Shown in pieces: positions 8,665 to 17,557 of a stretch of DNA of 48,212 bases. Each line of letters begins with the position of its first letter. Position 1 is the first letter of the stretch. The DNA is from Muribaculaceae bacterium (lineage in GTDB: Bacteria > Bacteroidota > Bacteroidia > Bacteroidales > Muribaculaceae). Under the pieces are notes generated by a model. The model was not told where the DNA came from. It did not search any database and worked only from the letters and a program-made list of their open reading frames with translations. The DNA lies in the NCBI GenBank assembly GCA_022509045.1, contig JAFLTZ010000004.1, positions 1-48,212 of the forward strand, read 5' to 3'. The translations under genes were made by a program, and so were the position numbers.

Positions 8665-11391
8665 TCAATGAGAAATCTTATCGCGAAGGTCGGAAGGCGT
8701 TTCATTATACACCTCACGATAACAACGAGTAAAGTAAGCCGGAGTTGAAAATCCCACCTCATAAGCAATTTCACTGATAGTTTTTTCAGTGGAAGTGAGC
8801 AATTCACGCGCTTTTTTCAAACGAATATCTCTGATTATCTCCACAGGAGAGTAATTTGTGAGGGCTTTAATTTTACGATAAAGCTGTGAGCGTCCAAGTC
8901 CCAAATCAGACGCAAGCATATCTACATTCAAATCAGGATCGCTCATTTTATTTTTTACCAATCCGACGAATTTCGAATAAAACTCACTCTCCATATCAGT
9001 GGAACCGACAACCGGAACAGCAGTCCTTTGGGAAATCGGATGGCTCTTATCGCGCTGAGACCATAAGTCGTAAATGCGATGACGATTCTCCATCAAGCTG
9101 CGGCAACGCGCTTTCAACACATTACTATTAAATGGTTTCGACACATATCCATCGGCACCACTTTCATAACCGCTTGCCCTTTGTTCGTCAAGCGAACACG
9201 CCGTGAGTAGCAATACCGGTATGTGAGAAGTCGATGTTTCTTTCTTGATAAACCTACAGCATTCCAGTCCGTCCATACCAGGCATCATCACATCGCATAT
9301 TATCAAATCCGGGATATACTTGGCAGCCATTTTGACACCGTCCTTGCCATTGGAAGCGAAAACCACATTGTATTCTTCACACATAATTTCTCCCACAAGT
9401 TGCCTAATGTCAAGATTATCGTCAATCACAAGCAACAAAGGCTTATCGGGGTCAATTTTATATTCCACACTTTCTTCAACATCAAGCTCTGCCTCAATAT
9501 CTTCAGTGGTAACATACCGTTCAAAAACCGAGGCAACTTCGCCCTCTACGTGTTCTATAGGAATAGATACCACAAATTCAGTGCCTACGTTTAGCTCGCT
9601 TTCAACCGATATTGTTCCTCCATGCATTTCCACAAACGCCTTAGCAAGCGACAAGCCTATACCTGAACCTTTGGGATGAACTTTATCAACCTGATAGAAA
9701 CGGTCGAAAATATTTCCTAAATCCTCGGCACTAATACCCTGTCCGTTATCTTTAACTGAAATAATGAATGACTCATCCTGTTTAAAACACTTAAATTCGA
9801 TGTTACCATTTTCGGGCGTATATTTAAAGGCGTTCGACATCAGATTGAAGAATACTCGTTCTATCTTTTCCACATCGAGAGCAATCGAAAACTTGTCGGG
9901 AAGATTCACTTCTGTGGAGAGCCTCATATTATGGCGTTGTGCCAATTCTACAAAAGATTCCGACCAATCAAGAATTATGGGAGCAATATTCACTTCGGAA
10001 AGATGGAGTCCTAATTTGCCATTTTCATATTTACGGAAATCGAGAATTTCATTAATAAGGCGTCGCAGAATTTTGACATTCTTGTTTGCTATATTTATAA
10101 GTTTTCGTTGTTTGTTATCAAGATTTTCAGAAGCAGCAAGTTGTTCTACGGGCTCCGAAATAAGAGTGAGCGGTGTACGCAAATCATGTGAAACATTTGT
10201 AAAGAACATCAGTTTCGACTGAGTGATTTCACTAAGCTGCTCATTAAGAGCGCGTTCGGTGTCACGTTGTTCTTCAAGCATTTTATTTTGACGTAAAATC
10301 TCTGCATGATAGCGTCGTCGTTGCCAGAAAGCACGCAGCAGTAAAAAGATAAAAGCAAAGAGTACAACAAGGAAAGCTATCACCACATAAAAAAGTGTGG
10401 TTTGCGCTGAGTATTGTGTCCAATACTCGTCGAGTTGTTTTTTCAGAATATATATTCGCTCTGTATTTTCAACCAACGACACATTTTGACGAAGAATTAT
10501 ATCGGCATTTGAAGCATCAACAGCAGGAGAAGGCGGCAGAATCGTTATTCTATCGTATTGTTCATTTTTAAGTATAGCCAAAGCCGTTTTTATCAGCCTA
10601 TTCCCTTCGGAGGGGTAAATGAAAGTGGCATCAATAATTCCATCGGAAACAGCTTTTATACCGACTTCAGGGACTGCATCTATACCAATAATTTTCACTT
10701 CTCTACCGTGCTTTTTGGCAACATCCGATGCAGCAATAGCCATTCGGTCGTTATGTGCATATATGACATCAACATCAACATGCTCGTTTAAAATGGAATC
10801 CATGGCAATTGCAGCATCATCATAATTCCAATTACCGTACCCGAGTCCAACCATTTTAAATCCATAACGTTCGGCAGTTTCAACAAATCCTTTATGGCGT
10901 GCAATTGCCGGAGTCGAACCCGGTAATCCATGAATTTCTATTACTTTGGCACCGGCTCCTATTATATTATGTGTGTATTCAGCAGCAGCAATCCCAATTC
11001 CCTCATCATCTACACCTTGCAACGCAGTGAAAGACTCCCCATTGATATTTCTGTCAAAGATAATCACCGGAATTCCTAAATCATATACTTCCTTTACAAT
11101 CGGGGTAATAGCATCTGCTTCATTTGGAGCAACCAAAATGATATCGAATCCATTATCGCAAAAATAACGGATGTCCTCAATTTGTTTCGTATTGTCATCG
11201 TTGGCCGACCTAATTTCAACAACAGCTTCCGGATGAAATATTATTTCCCGCAATATTTCATCATTCATTCTACGACGCCAGTCATCATCACTACATTGCG
11301 ACACCGCTATACGGTATGTCACTTGCTGCTTGCATCCGGATACCACAAACAGCATCATTATACTCATTAAATAAAATAATTTCCTCATCAA
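8665..11391 (-). CDS. Hybrid two-component system sensor/regulator with periplasmic sugar-binding domain
   Basis: A 908-residue protein combining sensor and regulator. It has a signal sequence with SGC at 18-20, a periplasmic-binding-protein domain of the ribose/LacI type (about 25-300), one membrane segment (about 333-355), a HisKA domain with His402 in NVSHDLRTPLTL, and an ATPase domain (N box NLMSNAFKYT; G boxes DNGQGIS and GSGIGLSLAK). A receiver domain with acceptor Asp700 (IICDVMMPGMDG) and a C-terminal AraC-type DNA-binding domain (about 800-905) follow. The architecture matches BT1754 of Bacteroides thetaiotaomicron, whose periplasmic domain binds fructose. It sits between susC and the divergent GH32 operon and most likely activates both. 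Confidence 0.93.
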   Translation of the reverse strand: MMRKLFYLMSIMMLFVVSGCKQQVTYRIAVSQCSDDDWRRRMNDEILREIIFHPEAVVEIRSANDDNTKQIEDIRYFCDNGFDIILVAPNEADAITPIVKEVYDLGIPVIIFDRNINGESFTALQGVDDEGIGIAAAEYTHNIIGAGAKVIEIHGLPGSTPAIARHKGFVETAERYGFKMVGLGYGNWNYDDAAIAMDSILNEHVDVDVIYAHNDRMAIAASDVAKKHGREVKIIGIDAVPEVGIKAVSDGIIDATFIYPSEGNRLIKTALAILKNEQYDRITILPPSPAVDASNADIILRQNVSLVENTERIYILKKQLDEYWTQYSAQTTLFYVVIAFLVVLFAFIFLLLRAFWQRRRYHAEILRQNKMLEEQRDTERALNEQLSEITQSKLMFFTNVSHDLRTPLTLISEPVEQLAASENLDNKQRKLINIANKNVKILRRLINEILDFRKYENGKLGLHLSEVNIAPIILDWSESFVELAQRHNMRLSTEVNLPDKFSIALDVEKIERVFFNLMSNAFKYTPENGNIEFKCFKQDESFIISVKDNGQGISAEDLGNIFDRFYQVDKVHPKGSGIGLSLAKAFVEMHGGTISVESELNVGTEFVVSIPIEHVEGEVASVFERYVTTEDIEAELDVEESVEYKIDPDKPLLLVIDDNLDIRQLVGEIMCEEYNVVFASNGKDGVKMAAKYIPDLIICDVMMPGMDGLECCRFIKKETSTSHIPVLLLTACSLDEQRASGYESGADGYVSKPFNSNVLKARCRSLMENRHRIYDLWSQRDKSHPISQRTAVPVVGSTDMESEFYSKFVGLVKNKMSDPDLNVDMLASDLGLGRSQLYRKIKALTNYSPVEIIRDIRLKKARELLTSTEKTISEIAYEVGFSTPAYFTRCYREVYNETPSDLRDKISH

Positions 11392-11430
11392 TCAATATCT
11401 TTCGGTTGGTGGGTGTAATTTATTATTAAG

Positions 11431-11438
11431 CAAATTTA
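11431..11438 (-). promoter_or_regulatory. -7 promoter element of the hybrid sensor gene
   Basis: Minus-strand TAAATTTG matches TAnnTTTG and lies 40 bp upstream of the sensor start. No clear -33 box is seen. Confidence 0.45.
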
Positions 11439-11456
11439 ATCAATAATTTATGAAAA

Positions 11457-11476
11457 TGTAGCATCGAGTATAAAAA
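11457..11476. promoter_or_regulatory. Copy of the 20-bp motif found upstream of susC
   Basis: TGTAGCAT, four variable bases, TATAAAAA, identical at 17 of 20 positions to 8552-8571. It lies in the 190-bp region between the divergent sensor and GH32 genes and may be the operator for GH32, for autoregulation, or both. Confidence 0.45.
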
Positions 11477-11543
11477 TTTATTCAATTCATCAAATTTAAT
11501 ACTTAATGCACCAAATTTTATCTCGGTTATTTTTCAAAGACAG

Positions 11544-11551
11544 TAAATTTG
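11544..11551 (+). promoter_or_regulatory. -7 promoter element of the GH32 operon
   Basis: TAAATTTG matches TAnnTTTG and lies about 30 bp upstream of the GH32 ATG. The -33 region is poor, consistent with an activated promoter. Confidence 0.55.
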
Positions 11552-11581
11552 TGTCAAACAAAATAAATTAATGTGATAATT

Positions 11582-13429
11582 ATGAACAAAAAATTGCAAT
11601 TACTGATCACGGTCCTATTGGTTTGCGGAATGTCAATACATGCGTATGCCAATACACATAATGGTGTCAGTGTAGAACACCTCAGCGCAGACAACACATT
11701 TGTGCGCGTTGTGGGCGAAGGCAAGTATCTGATGCTCCCGGTACAGGAATCAAATACTGAAGATGCCACAATAAATGTAATAGTAAACGGCAATATCGAT
11801 CAAACTATATACGTTCGCCTCGCGAAATCAAAAGTAGATTATTTGATGCCTTTCGACTTAAGTCGCTATTCAGGCAAAAAGGTTATACTTGACATTAACA
11901 CCAAACAAGGAAGAATGACAGTGCGTGATGTAAAGATGGATGTATGCTGGAATAACTTCGCATTGTCGGATTCTTTTGACATAACCAATAGAGAAAAATA
12001 TCGTCCGAAATTTCACCATACACCGGAGTATGGATGGATGAATGACCCGAATGGCATGTTCTACAAAGATGGCAAATGGCATCTTTACTATCAATGGAAC
12101 CCCTACGGCTCAAAGTGGCAAAATATGACATGGGGACATTCATCATCTGAAGACTTGGTTAACTGGGAACATCATCCAACGGCTATCGAGCCGAATGGCT
12201 TAGGTGCTGCATTTAGCGGAAGTGCTGCGATTGACCCGGAAGGGAGTGCCGGATTTGGGGAAAATGCAGTAGTAGCAATGTACACTACTGCCGGAACCAA
12301 TCAGACACAAAGTCTTGCATGGAGCAACGATAATGGTAACACCTTTAATATTTATCCCGGTAATCCGGTTATCACTTTAGAAAGTGAAGCTCGCGACCCG
12401 AACATGTTTTGGAATTCGGAAACAAAACTTTGGACTCTCGTACTTGCACATGCGTTAGACCGTGAAATACTCTTTTTCACATCGCCCGATATGAAAGAAT
12501 GGACTCTTGCAAGTTCATTCGGCAAAGGTCTCGGCGCTCAAGGTGGTGTGTGGGAATGTCCCGATTTATTCGAACTTCCGATTGAAGGCACAAATCAAAA
12601 AAAATGGGTCTTAATCTGCAATCTTAACCCCGGTGGTCCATTTGGAGGAAGTGCCACGCAATATTTTGTAGGCAATTTCAATGGAAAAACATTTAAAGCC
12701 GATACCGACGTGAATGGTATTATACCGATCAAATGGTTGGATTACGGAAAGGACAACTATGCAAATGTTAGCTGGAGCGATGCCCCGGATGGCAGACGAG
12801 TAATAATAGGATGGATGAGTAATTGGCAGTATGCTTCCGAAATTCCAACAAAACAATTCAGAAGTGCAAATACATTGCCTCGCGACTTATCACTGTTCAA
12901 AGCAAAAGATGGCGAACTCTATGTGGCGTCACGTCCTTGTAAGGAAATTGATGCGCTTCGCACGAATATCGTTGAAAACATCAGTCAACAGACTGTGTCG
13001 CAACGTAGTAAAACTATTCATTTGCCAAAAGAAAACAACGGAGTGTGCGAGATTACAATGAAAGTCGATGCCCGTTCTGCAAAAACATTCTCATTAATAC
13101 TGTCAAATGAGAGAGACGAAAAAGTAAAGATGACATATAGTCCGACTACAGATAAATTGTCGTTCGACAGAACGGAGAGCGGCTTGTCGGAGTTCAGTGA
13201 TGATTTTCCTGCAATCACGGTAGCTCCAATGTACTCTGCCAACTCTATTTTCGGTCTCAGAATATTCATCGATACATCGAGTATAGAAGTGTTTGAAGAA
13301 TCGGGAAAATCTGTAATGACAAACCTTGTGTTCCCGACAACGCCCTACACATCACTCACATTAACTGCCGATGGCGGAAACGTAAAAGTGTCAAATCTAA
13401 AAATATATTCTCTAAAAACAATAAAATAA
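11582..13429 (+). CDS. Glycoside hydrolase family 32 fructanase (levanase/inulinase/sucrose type)
   Basis: From the ATG at 11582 the product is 615 residues; a GTG nine bases upstream is in frame but less likely. A type I signal peptide (MNKKLQLLITVLL, AYA cleavage site) without a proper lipobox places it in the periplasm. An N-terminal beta-rich domain (about 28-130) precedes the five-bladed propeller. The GH32 motifs are intact: WMNDPNG with nucleophile Asp155, RDP with Asp272, and WECPDLF with acid/base Glu325. A C-terminal beta-sandwich (about 470-610) completes the fold. It would hydrolyse beta-fructosidic bonds and release fructose. Linkage preference (levan, inulin or sucrose) cannot be judged. 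It heads a three-gene operon with the permease and fructokinase. Confidence 0.95.
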   Translation: MNKKLQLLITVLLVCGMSIHAYANTHNGVSVEHLSADNTFVRVVGEGKYLMLPVQESNTEDATINVIVNGNIDQTIYVRLAKSKVDYLMPFDLSRYSGKKVILDINTKQGRMTVRDVKMDVCWNNFALSDSFDITNREKYRPKFHHTPEYGWMNDPNGMFYKDGKWHLYYQWNPYGSKWQNMTWGHSSSEDLVNWEHHPTAIEPNGLGAAFSGSAAIDPEGSAGFGENAVVAMYTTAGTNQTQSLAWSNDNGNTFNIYPGNPVITLESEARDPNMFWNSETKLWTLVLAHALDREILFFTSPDMKEWTLASSFGKGLGAQGGVWECPDLFELPIEGTNQKKWVLICNLNPGGPFGGSATQYFVGNFNGKTFKADTDVNGIIPIKWLDYGKDNYANVSWSDAPDGRRVIIGWMSNWQYASEIPTKQFRSANTLPRDLSLFKAKDGELYVASRPCKEIDALRTNIVENISQQTVSQRSKTIHLPKENNGVCEITMKVDARSAKTFSLILSNERDEKVKMTYSPTTDKLSFDRTESGLSEFSDDFPAITVAPMYSANSIFGLRIFIDTSSIEVFEESGKSVMTNLVFPTTPYTSLTLTADGGNVKVSNLKIYSLKTIK

Positions 13430-13436
13430 TCGAATC

Positions 13437-14621
13437 ATGGATGCATATTCATCAACTTCAAAAAAGACATCGTTGATGCAAATTATCCCGGTAATGCTCT
13501 GCTTTTTTGCAATGGGCTTCGTTGACCTTGTGGGAACTGCATCAAACTATGTAAAACAGGATCTAAACCTGACAGATGCTCAGGCAAACCTATTTCCTTC
13601 ACTGGTATTTTTCTGGTTCCTAATCTTTTCAGTCCCTACCGGGGTACTTATGAACAAGATTGGACGAAAGAAAACAGTATTGCTGAGTTTAGTAGTAACC
13701 GCAGTGTCGTTGATTATTCCTATCACAGGCAATGGCTACATGACTATGCTTGCCGCATTCTCGTTATTGGGCATTGGTAATGCCATCATGCAAACATCTC
13801 TTAATCCGCTTGTTACAAATCTGATAAGCGGTGATAAGTTGGCTTCCACTCTTACATTCGGACAATTTGTAAAGGCGATAGCTTCATTCTTAGCTCCTAT
13901 TATTGCTGCATGGGGAGCTACTACATATTTGCCCACTTTCGGTCTCAGTTGGAAAGTATTATTTGTAATATATGCCATAATCTGCTTCCTGTCTATATCG
14001 CTGCTCGGCGCCACCCCGATTCAAGAAGAAAAACAAGACAAGGCTTCCGGCATTATCGCTTCGCTGAAATTATTAGGACGTCCGTTTATTCTATTGTGTT
14101 TTCTCGGCATAATGTGCCACGTTGGTATTGATGTCGGCACAAATACTACAGCTCCTAAGATAATTATGGAACGTGTTGGCTTACCACTTGAAGAAGCTAT
14201 ATTTGCTACCAGTGTCTATTTTATCTTCCGCACAATAGGTTGCTTTCTGGGAGCTTTTATTCTAAGATTCGTGCCTGCCAAATCATTTTTTGCAATAAGT
14301 ATCATCATGATGCTTGCTGCCATGATTATGCTATATGCCTGCGATTCACTCTTATCCCTTTACATAGGTATTGGCATGATAGGATTTGGAAACTCAAATG
14401 TGTTCCCAATTATATTTTCTCAAGCTCTTATCGCTGCACCAAAAGAGAAAAATGAAGTTTCCGGACTGATGATTATGGGTCTATTTGGAGGTACTGTGTT
14501 CCCATTGGCTATGGGCTTCGCAGCTGATGCTATCGGTCAAATAGGTGCCGTGGCTGTAATGACAATCGGCGTGGCATATCTTCTTTACTATACTCTTAAA
14601 ATCAAAAAAATAAACGCATAA
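13437..14621 (+). CDS. Sugar MFS permease (FucP-like; probable fructose importer)
   Basis: A 394-residue protein with about 12 membrane segments. The first half shows the FucP/glucose-galactose-type pattern (FFAMGFVDLVGTASNYVKQD) and an MFS loop motif (GVLMNKIGRKKTV). It starts 7 bp after the GH32 stop and is followed 12 bp later by fructokinase. In the B. thetaiotaomicron fructan locus an MFS monosaccharide permease holds the same place. It would import fructose released in the periplasm, probably with protons. Substrate is inferred from context. Confidence 0.88.
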   Translation: MDAYSSTSKKTSLMQIIPVMLCFFAMGFVDLVGTASNYVKQDLNLTDAQANLFPSLVFFWFLIFSVPTGVLMNKIGRKKTVLLSLVVTAVSLIIPITGNGYMTMLAAFSLLGIGNAIMQTSLNPLVTNLISGDKLASTLTFGQFVKAIASFLAPIIAAWGATTYLPTFGLSWKVLFVIYAIICFLSISLLGATPIQEEKQDKASGIIASLKLLGRPFILLCFLGIMCHVGIDVGTNTTAPKIIMERVGLPLEEAIFATSVYFIFRTIGCFLGAFILRFVPAKSFFAISIIMMLAAMIMLYACDSLLSLYIGIGMIGFGNSNVFPIIFSQALIAAPKEKNEVSGLMIMGLFGGTVFPLAMGFAADAIGQIGAVAVMTIGVAYLLYYTLKIKKINA

Positions 14622-14633
14622 AATATTAGATAT

Positions 14634-15512
14634 ATGAACAATATAGTAGTCGGAATGGGCGAAGCTCTATGGGATGTTTTACCCGAAGGAAAGAAACTCG
14701 GTGGTGCACCTGCAAATTTTGCTTATCATGTATCGCAATTCGGATTAGACAGTTGCGCCATAAGTGCTATTGGCGATGACGTATTGGGAGCGGAACTTCT
14801 CGAAAATTTTGCTCAAAAAAACATAAAACATATCATTGAAACAGTTCCGTATCCTACAGGAACCGTACAAGTAGAAATTGATCAAGCAGGTGTCCCACAA
14901 TATGAAATTAAAGAAAACGTAGCATGGGACAACATTCCTCTTACCGATAAACTCAAAAACCTTGCCCATAACACCAAAGCAATATGTTTCGGCTCACTCG
15001 CACAACGTAACATCGTATCGCGAAACACTATAAATACATTCCTGGATGAAATGCCAAAGGACAATGACCGCTTGGTCGTATTTGATGTTAATCTTCGGCA
15101 GGGATTTTATAACAAAGATATTCTTTGTAATTCGATGGAACGTTGTAACGTGCTTAAAATAAACGATGAGGAACTTGTAACTGTGAGTCGGATGTTTGGC
15201 TATCCGGGTATTGATTTGCAAGATAAGTGCTGGATTCTTCTCGGCAAATATAATCTCAAAATGCTCATTCTCACCTGCGGTATAAACGGAAGCTACGTAT
15301 TTACACCCGGTAATGTGTCGTTCCAACCTACTCCGAAAGTAGATGTTGCCGATACTGTAGGAGCCGGAGATTCGTTTACGGCCGCGTTTATAGCTTGCAT
15401 TCTCAAAGGGAACAGTGTTGCAGATGCTCATAAAAAAGCAGTTGAAGTTTCTGCATATGTTTGCACTCAACAAGGCGCAATGCCTGTTCTCCCACCGGAA
15501 CTAACAAAATAG
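14634..15512 (+). CDS. Fructokinase, PfkB (ribokinase) family
   Basis: A 292-residue PfkB-family sugar kinase of typical length. The N-terminal signature is visible (KKLGGAPANFAYHVSQFG, substrate-binding region), as is the C-terminal signature DTVGAGDSFTAAFIA with the catalytic aspartate in GAGD. It phosphorylates fructose with ATP in the cytoplasm and feeds glycolysis. It is the last gene of the GH32-permease-kinase operon and is followed by a terminator at 15548-15580. Fructose is the likeliest substrate given the operon. Confidence 0.92.
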   Translation: MNNIVVGMGEALWDVLPEGKKLGGAPANFAYHVSQFGLDSCAISAIGDDVLGAELLENFAQKNIKHIIETVPYPTGTVQVEIDQAGVPQYEIKENVAWDNIPLTDKLKNLAHNTKAICFGSLAQRNIVSRNTINTFLDEMPKDNDRLVVFDVNLRQGFYNKDILCNSMERCNVLKINDEELVTVSRMFGYPGIDLQDKCWILLGKYNLKMLILTCGINGSYVFTPGNVSFQPTPKVDVADTVGAGDSFTAAFIACILKGNSVADAHKKAVEVSAYVCTQQGAMPVLPPELTK

Positions 15513-15547
15513 ATTAACCTCTAACCTACTATATTCACTTAAAATGA

Positions 15548-15580
15548 GTGCCGGACAGAATAATTGAAGGTGTCCGGCAC
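15548..15580 (+). terminator. Stem-loop terminator after fructokinase
   Basis: A perfect 10-bp inverted repeat (GTGCCGGACA at 15548-15557, complement at 15571-15580) with a 13-base loop. The downstream side is only moderately T-rich, so termination strength is uncertain. Confidence 0.65.
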
Positions 15581-15653
15581 TTGCTTGTTGAATCCGCAGT
15601 AAGTTAAAGTTTGTTAAAAGTTATAGTAATCTATACCCCTTTAAAAGGCAACT

Positions 15654-15685
15654 ATTGCACAGCGGTGCAAAAATAACTATATTTG
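15654..15685 (+). promoter_or_regulatory. Promoter of the rimP-nusA-infB operon
   Basis: TATATTTG at 15678-15685 matches TAnnTTTG, with an ATTG about 20 bp upstream (15654-15657) as an imperfect -33 box. Transcription would start near 15692, just before the leader stem-loop. Confidence 0.6.
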
Positions 15686-15703
15686 CACTGTAAAACAGCA
15701 TCG

Positions 15704-15731
15704 GAGGGAGCGCAGGCTCCCTCGATTTTTT
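15704..15731 (+). terminator. Leader stem-loop with U-tract upstream of rimP (possible attenuator)
   Basis: GAGGGAGC (15704-15711) pairs with GCTCCCTC (15716-15723) around a 4-base loop and is followed by GATTTTTT. It lies between the predicted transcription start and the rimP ATG at 15745, so it could end transcription before the operon. In E. coli the nusA operon is under NusA feedback; similar attenuation here is inferred. Confidence 0.6.
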
Positions 15732-15744
15732 ATTATACAAAAAA

Positions 15745-16215
15745 ATGATTGATAAAAATGATATAATTACTGCCGTAGAGCACGCTATTCATGGCACAGC
15801 GCTATTTCTTGTGGACGTAGCGGTAAGCAAGGATAATGTAGTGACGGTGGAAGTGGATGCAATTACCGGGAATGTGGCAATTGATGATTGCGTGGCTATT
15901 ACCAGGGCCGTATATGCCGAGGTTGATCGCGACAAAGAGGACTATGAGCTTGAAGTTGGATCTTCCGGGCTCACATCTCCATTTAAGGTAAAAGCACAAT
16001 ACGAAAAAAATATTGGCAATGAGGTGGAGGTGCTTGCCATTGATGGAAAAAAACATAAAGGCGTACTAAGTGCAGTCACCAATGATGATTTTACCATTAT
16101 GGAAACTCGCAAACTTAAACCGGAAGGCGCAAAACGTCCTATAATGGTAGAACAGCCTCAGACATTTAAATACAGTGAAACAAAACAAACTAAATATCTA
16201 ATTCAGTTTAAATAG
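15745..16215 (+). CDS. rimP: Ribosome maturation factor RimP
   Basis: A 156-residue protein of the usual length for RimP, which is needed for 30S subunit assembly. The N-terminal domain carries LEVGSSGLTSPFK, matching the RimP signature (E-V-S-S-P-G in many homologues), and a small C-terminal SH3-like domain follows (KKHKGVLSAVTNDDFTI). It is first in the conserved order rimP-nusA-infB, 11 bp before nusA. The identification rests on motif, length and gene order. Confidence 0.93.
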   Translation: MIDKNDIITAVEHAIHGTALFLVDVAVSKDNVVTVEVDAITGNVAIDDCVAITRAVYAEVDRDKEDYELEVGSSGLTSPFKVKAQYEKNIGNEVEVLAIDGKKHKGVLSAVTNDDFTIMETRKLKPEGAKRPIMVEQPQTFKYSETKQTKYLIQFK

Positions 16216-16226
16216 ACCAAAATATT

Positions 16227-17489
16227 ATGGCAAAAAAGCAAGAACCGATAGGGTTGGTAGATAGTTTTTCAGAATTTAAAGAACTGAAAAATATTGATAA
16301 AACTACGATGATTAGCGTGCTCGAAGAATCTTTTAGAAGCGTGCTTTCAAAGATGTTTGGCTCCGATGAAAATTTTGATGTTATTATGAATCCTGACAAA
16401 GGAGACTGCGAAATATATCAGAATCTCACCGTAGTGCCTGATGGCGAGGTTTCCGACCCGAATAAACAAATAAGTATTAGCGACGCTCATAATGATGCCG
16501 ACAATCCTGACCCGGATTGTGAAGTGGGTGAAGATCATATCAAGAAAATAGATTTTGCCAAATTCGGTCGTCGCGCCATTCTGAATTTGCGACAGACTCT
16601 TGCATCGAAAATACTCGACTTGCAGAAAGATGCTATATACACCAAATTCAAGGAAATGGAAGGCGAACTCATCACAGGTGAAGTATATCAAACATGGAAA
16701 CGTGAAGTACTCCTTCTCGATGAAGACAAGAACGAATTGATATTGCCACGCGACCAACAAATTCCTTCGGATAATTATCGCAAAGGAGAGACTATTCGTG
16801 CTGTGATTGAGAGCGTTGATAATAAAAATAACAACCCTAAAATCATCGTATCGCGTACCAGCGATAATTTCCTGCGCCGTCTTTTTGAACTTGAGGTTCC
16901 GGAAGTTCACGATGGTTTAATTCCTATTAGAGCCGTGGCTCGCATCCCTGGCGAAAGAGCTAAAATTGCAGTAGAGTCGTATGACGACCGCATCGACCCG
17001 GTAGGCGCATGTGTGGGAGTTAAAGGCGCTCGTATCCACGGTATCGTACGCGAATTGCGTAATGAAAATATCGATGTAATTCCTTGGACAAACAATCCTC
17101 AATTGCTCATACAGCGAGCTCTTAGCCCTGCACGTATTTCTTCTATTCGCCTTAACGAAGAAGAAAAGCACGCAGAGGTATTTCTACGTCCCGAAGAAGT
17201 TTCGTTGGCTATCGGTAAGGGTGGTTTAAATATCAAATTAGCTATGAAGCTAACCGGATATCAAATAGATGTATATCGCGACCTTGAGGAGGCGGAAGAT
17301 GATATCTACATTGATGAATTCCGCGACGAAATTGAACCTTGGATTATTGAAGCATTAAAGGATTTGGGGTGTGCCACAGCCCGTGCAGTGCTTAATACTC
17401 CGAGAGAACTTCTTATCGAAAAAGCCGACCTCGAAGAAAGTACGGTAGATGAAATACTCCGAATCCTCAAAGCCGAATTTGAAGATTAA
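16227..17489 (+). CDS. nusA: Transcription termination/antitermination factor NusA
   Basis: A 420-residue protein with the NusA domain order: N-terminal RNA-polymerase-binding domain (about 1-140), S1 domain (about 150-215; ITGEVYQTWKREVLLLD), and tandem KH domains (about 220-360) with KIAVESYDDRIDPVGACVG and EVSLAIGKGGLNIKLA. It lacks the acidic C-terminal repeats of E. coli NusA, but a short helical tail (about 375-420; CATARAVLNTPRELL) remains, as in many Bacteroidetes. The N-terminal domain has an acidic insertion around 80-110 (DPNKQISISDAHNDADN). It sits between rimP and infB. Confidence 0.96.
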   Translation: MAKKQEPIGLVDSFSEFKELKNIDKTTMISVLEESFRSVLSKMFGSDENFDVIMNPDKGDCEIYQNLTVVPDGEVSDPNKQISISDAHNDADNPDPDCEVGEDHIKKIDFAKFGRRAILNLRQTLASKILDLQKDAIYTKFKEMEGELITGEVYQTWKREVLLLDEDKNELILPRDQQIPSDNYRKGETIRAVIESVDNKNNNPKIIVSRTSDNFLRRLFELEVPEVHDGLIPIRAVARIPGERAKIAVESYDDRIDPVGACVGVKGARIHGIVRELRNENIDVIPWTNNPQLLIQRALSPARISSIRLNEEEKHAEVFLRPEEVSLAIGKGGLNIKLAMKLTGYQIDVYRDLEEAEDDIYIDEFRDEIEPWIIEALKDLGCATARAVLNTPRELLIEKADLEESTVDEILRILKAEFED

Positions 17490-17557
17490 AATTTTATATT
17501 CAGGGTTCTGTGGATAGGTTTCATTAATTTAGAAGTATAAGCAATACAATAATATAT

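Noticed and set aside
16347-16910. 187-codon open frame opposite nusA
   Set aside because: Fully inside nusA, composition typical of the reverse strand of a coding region, no motif.
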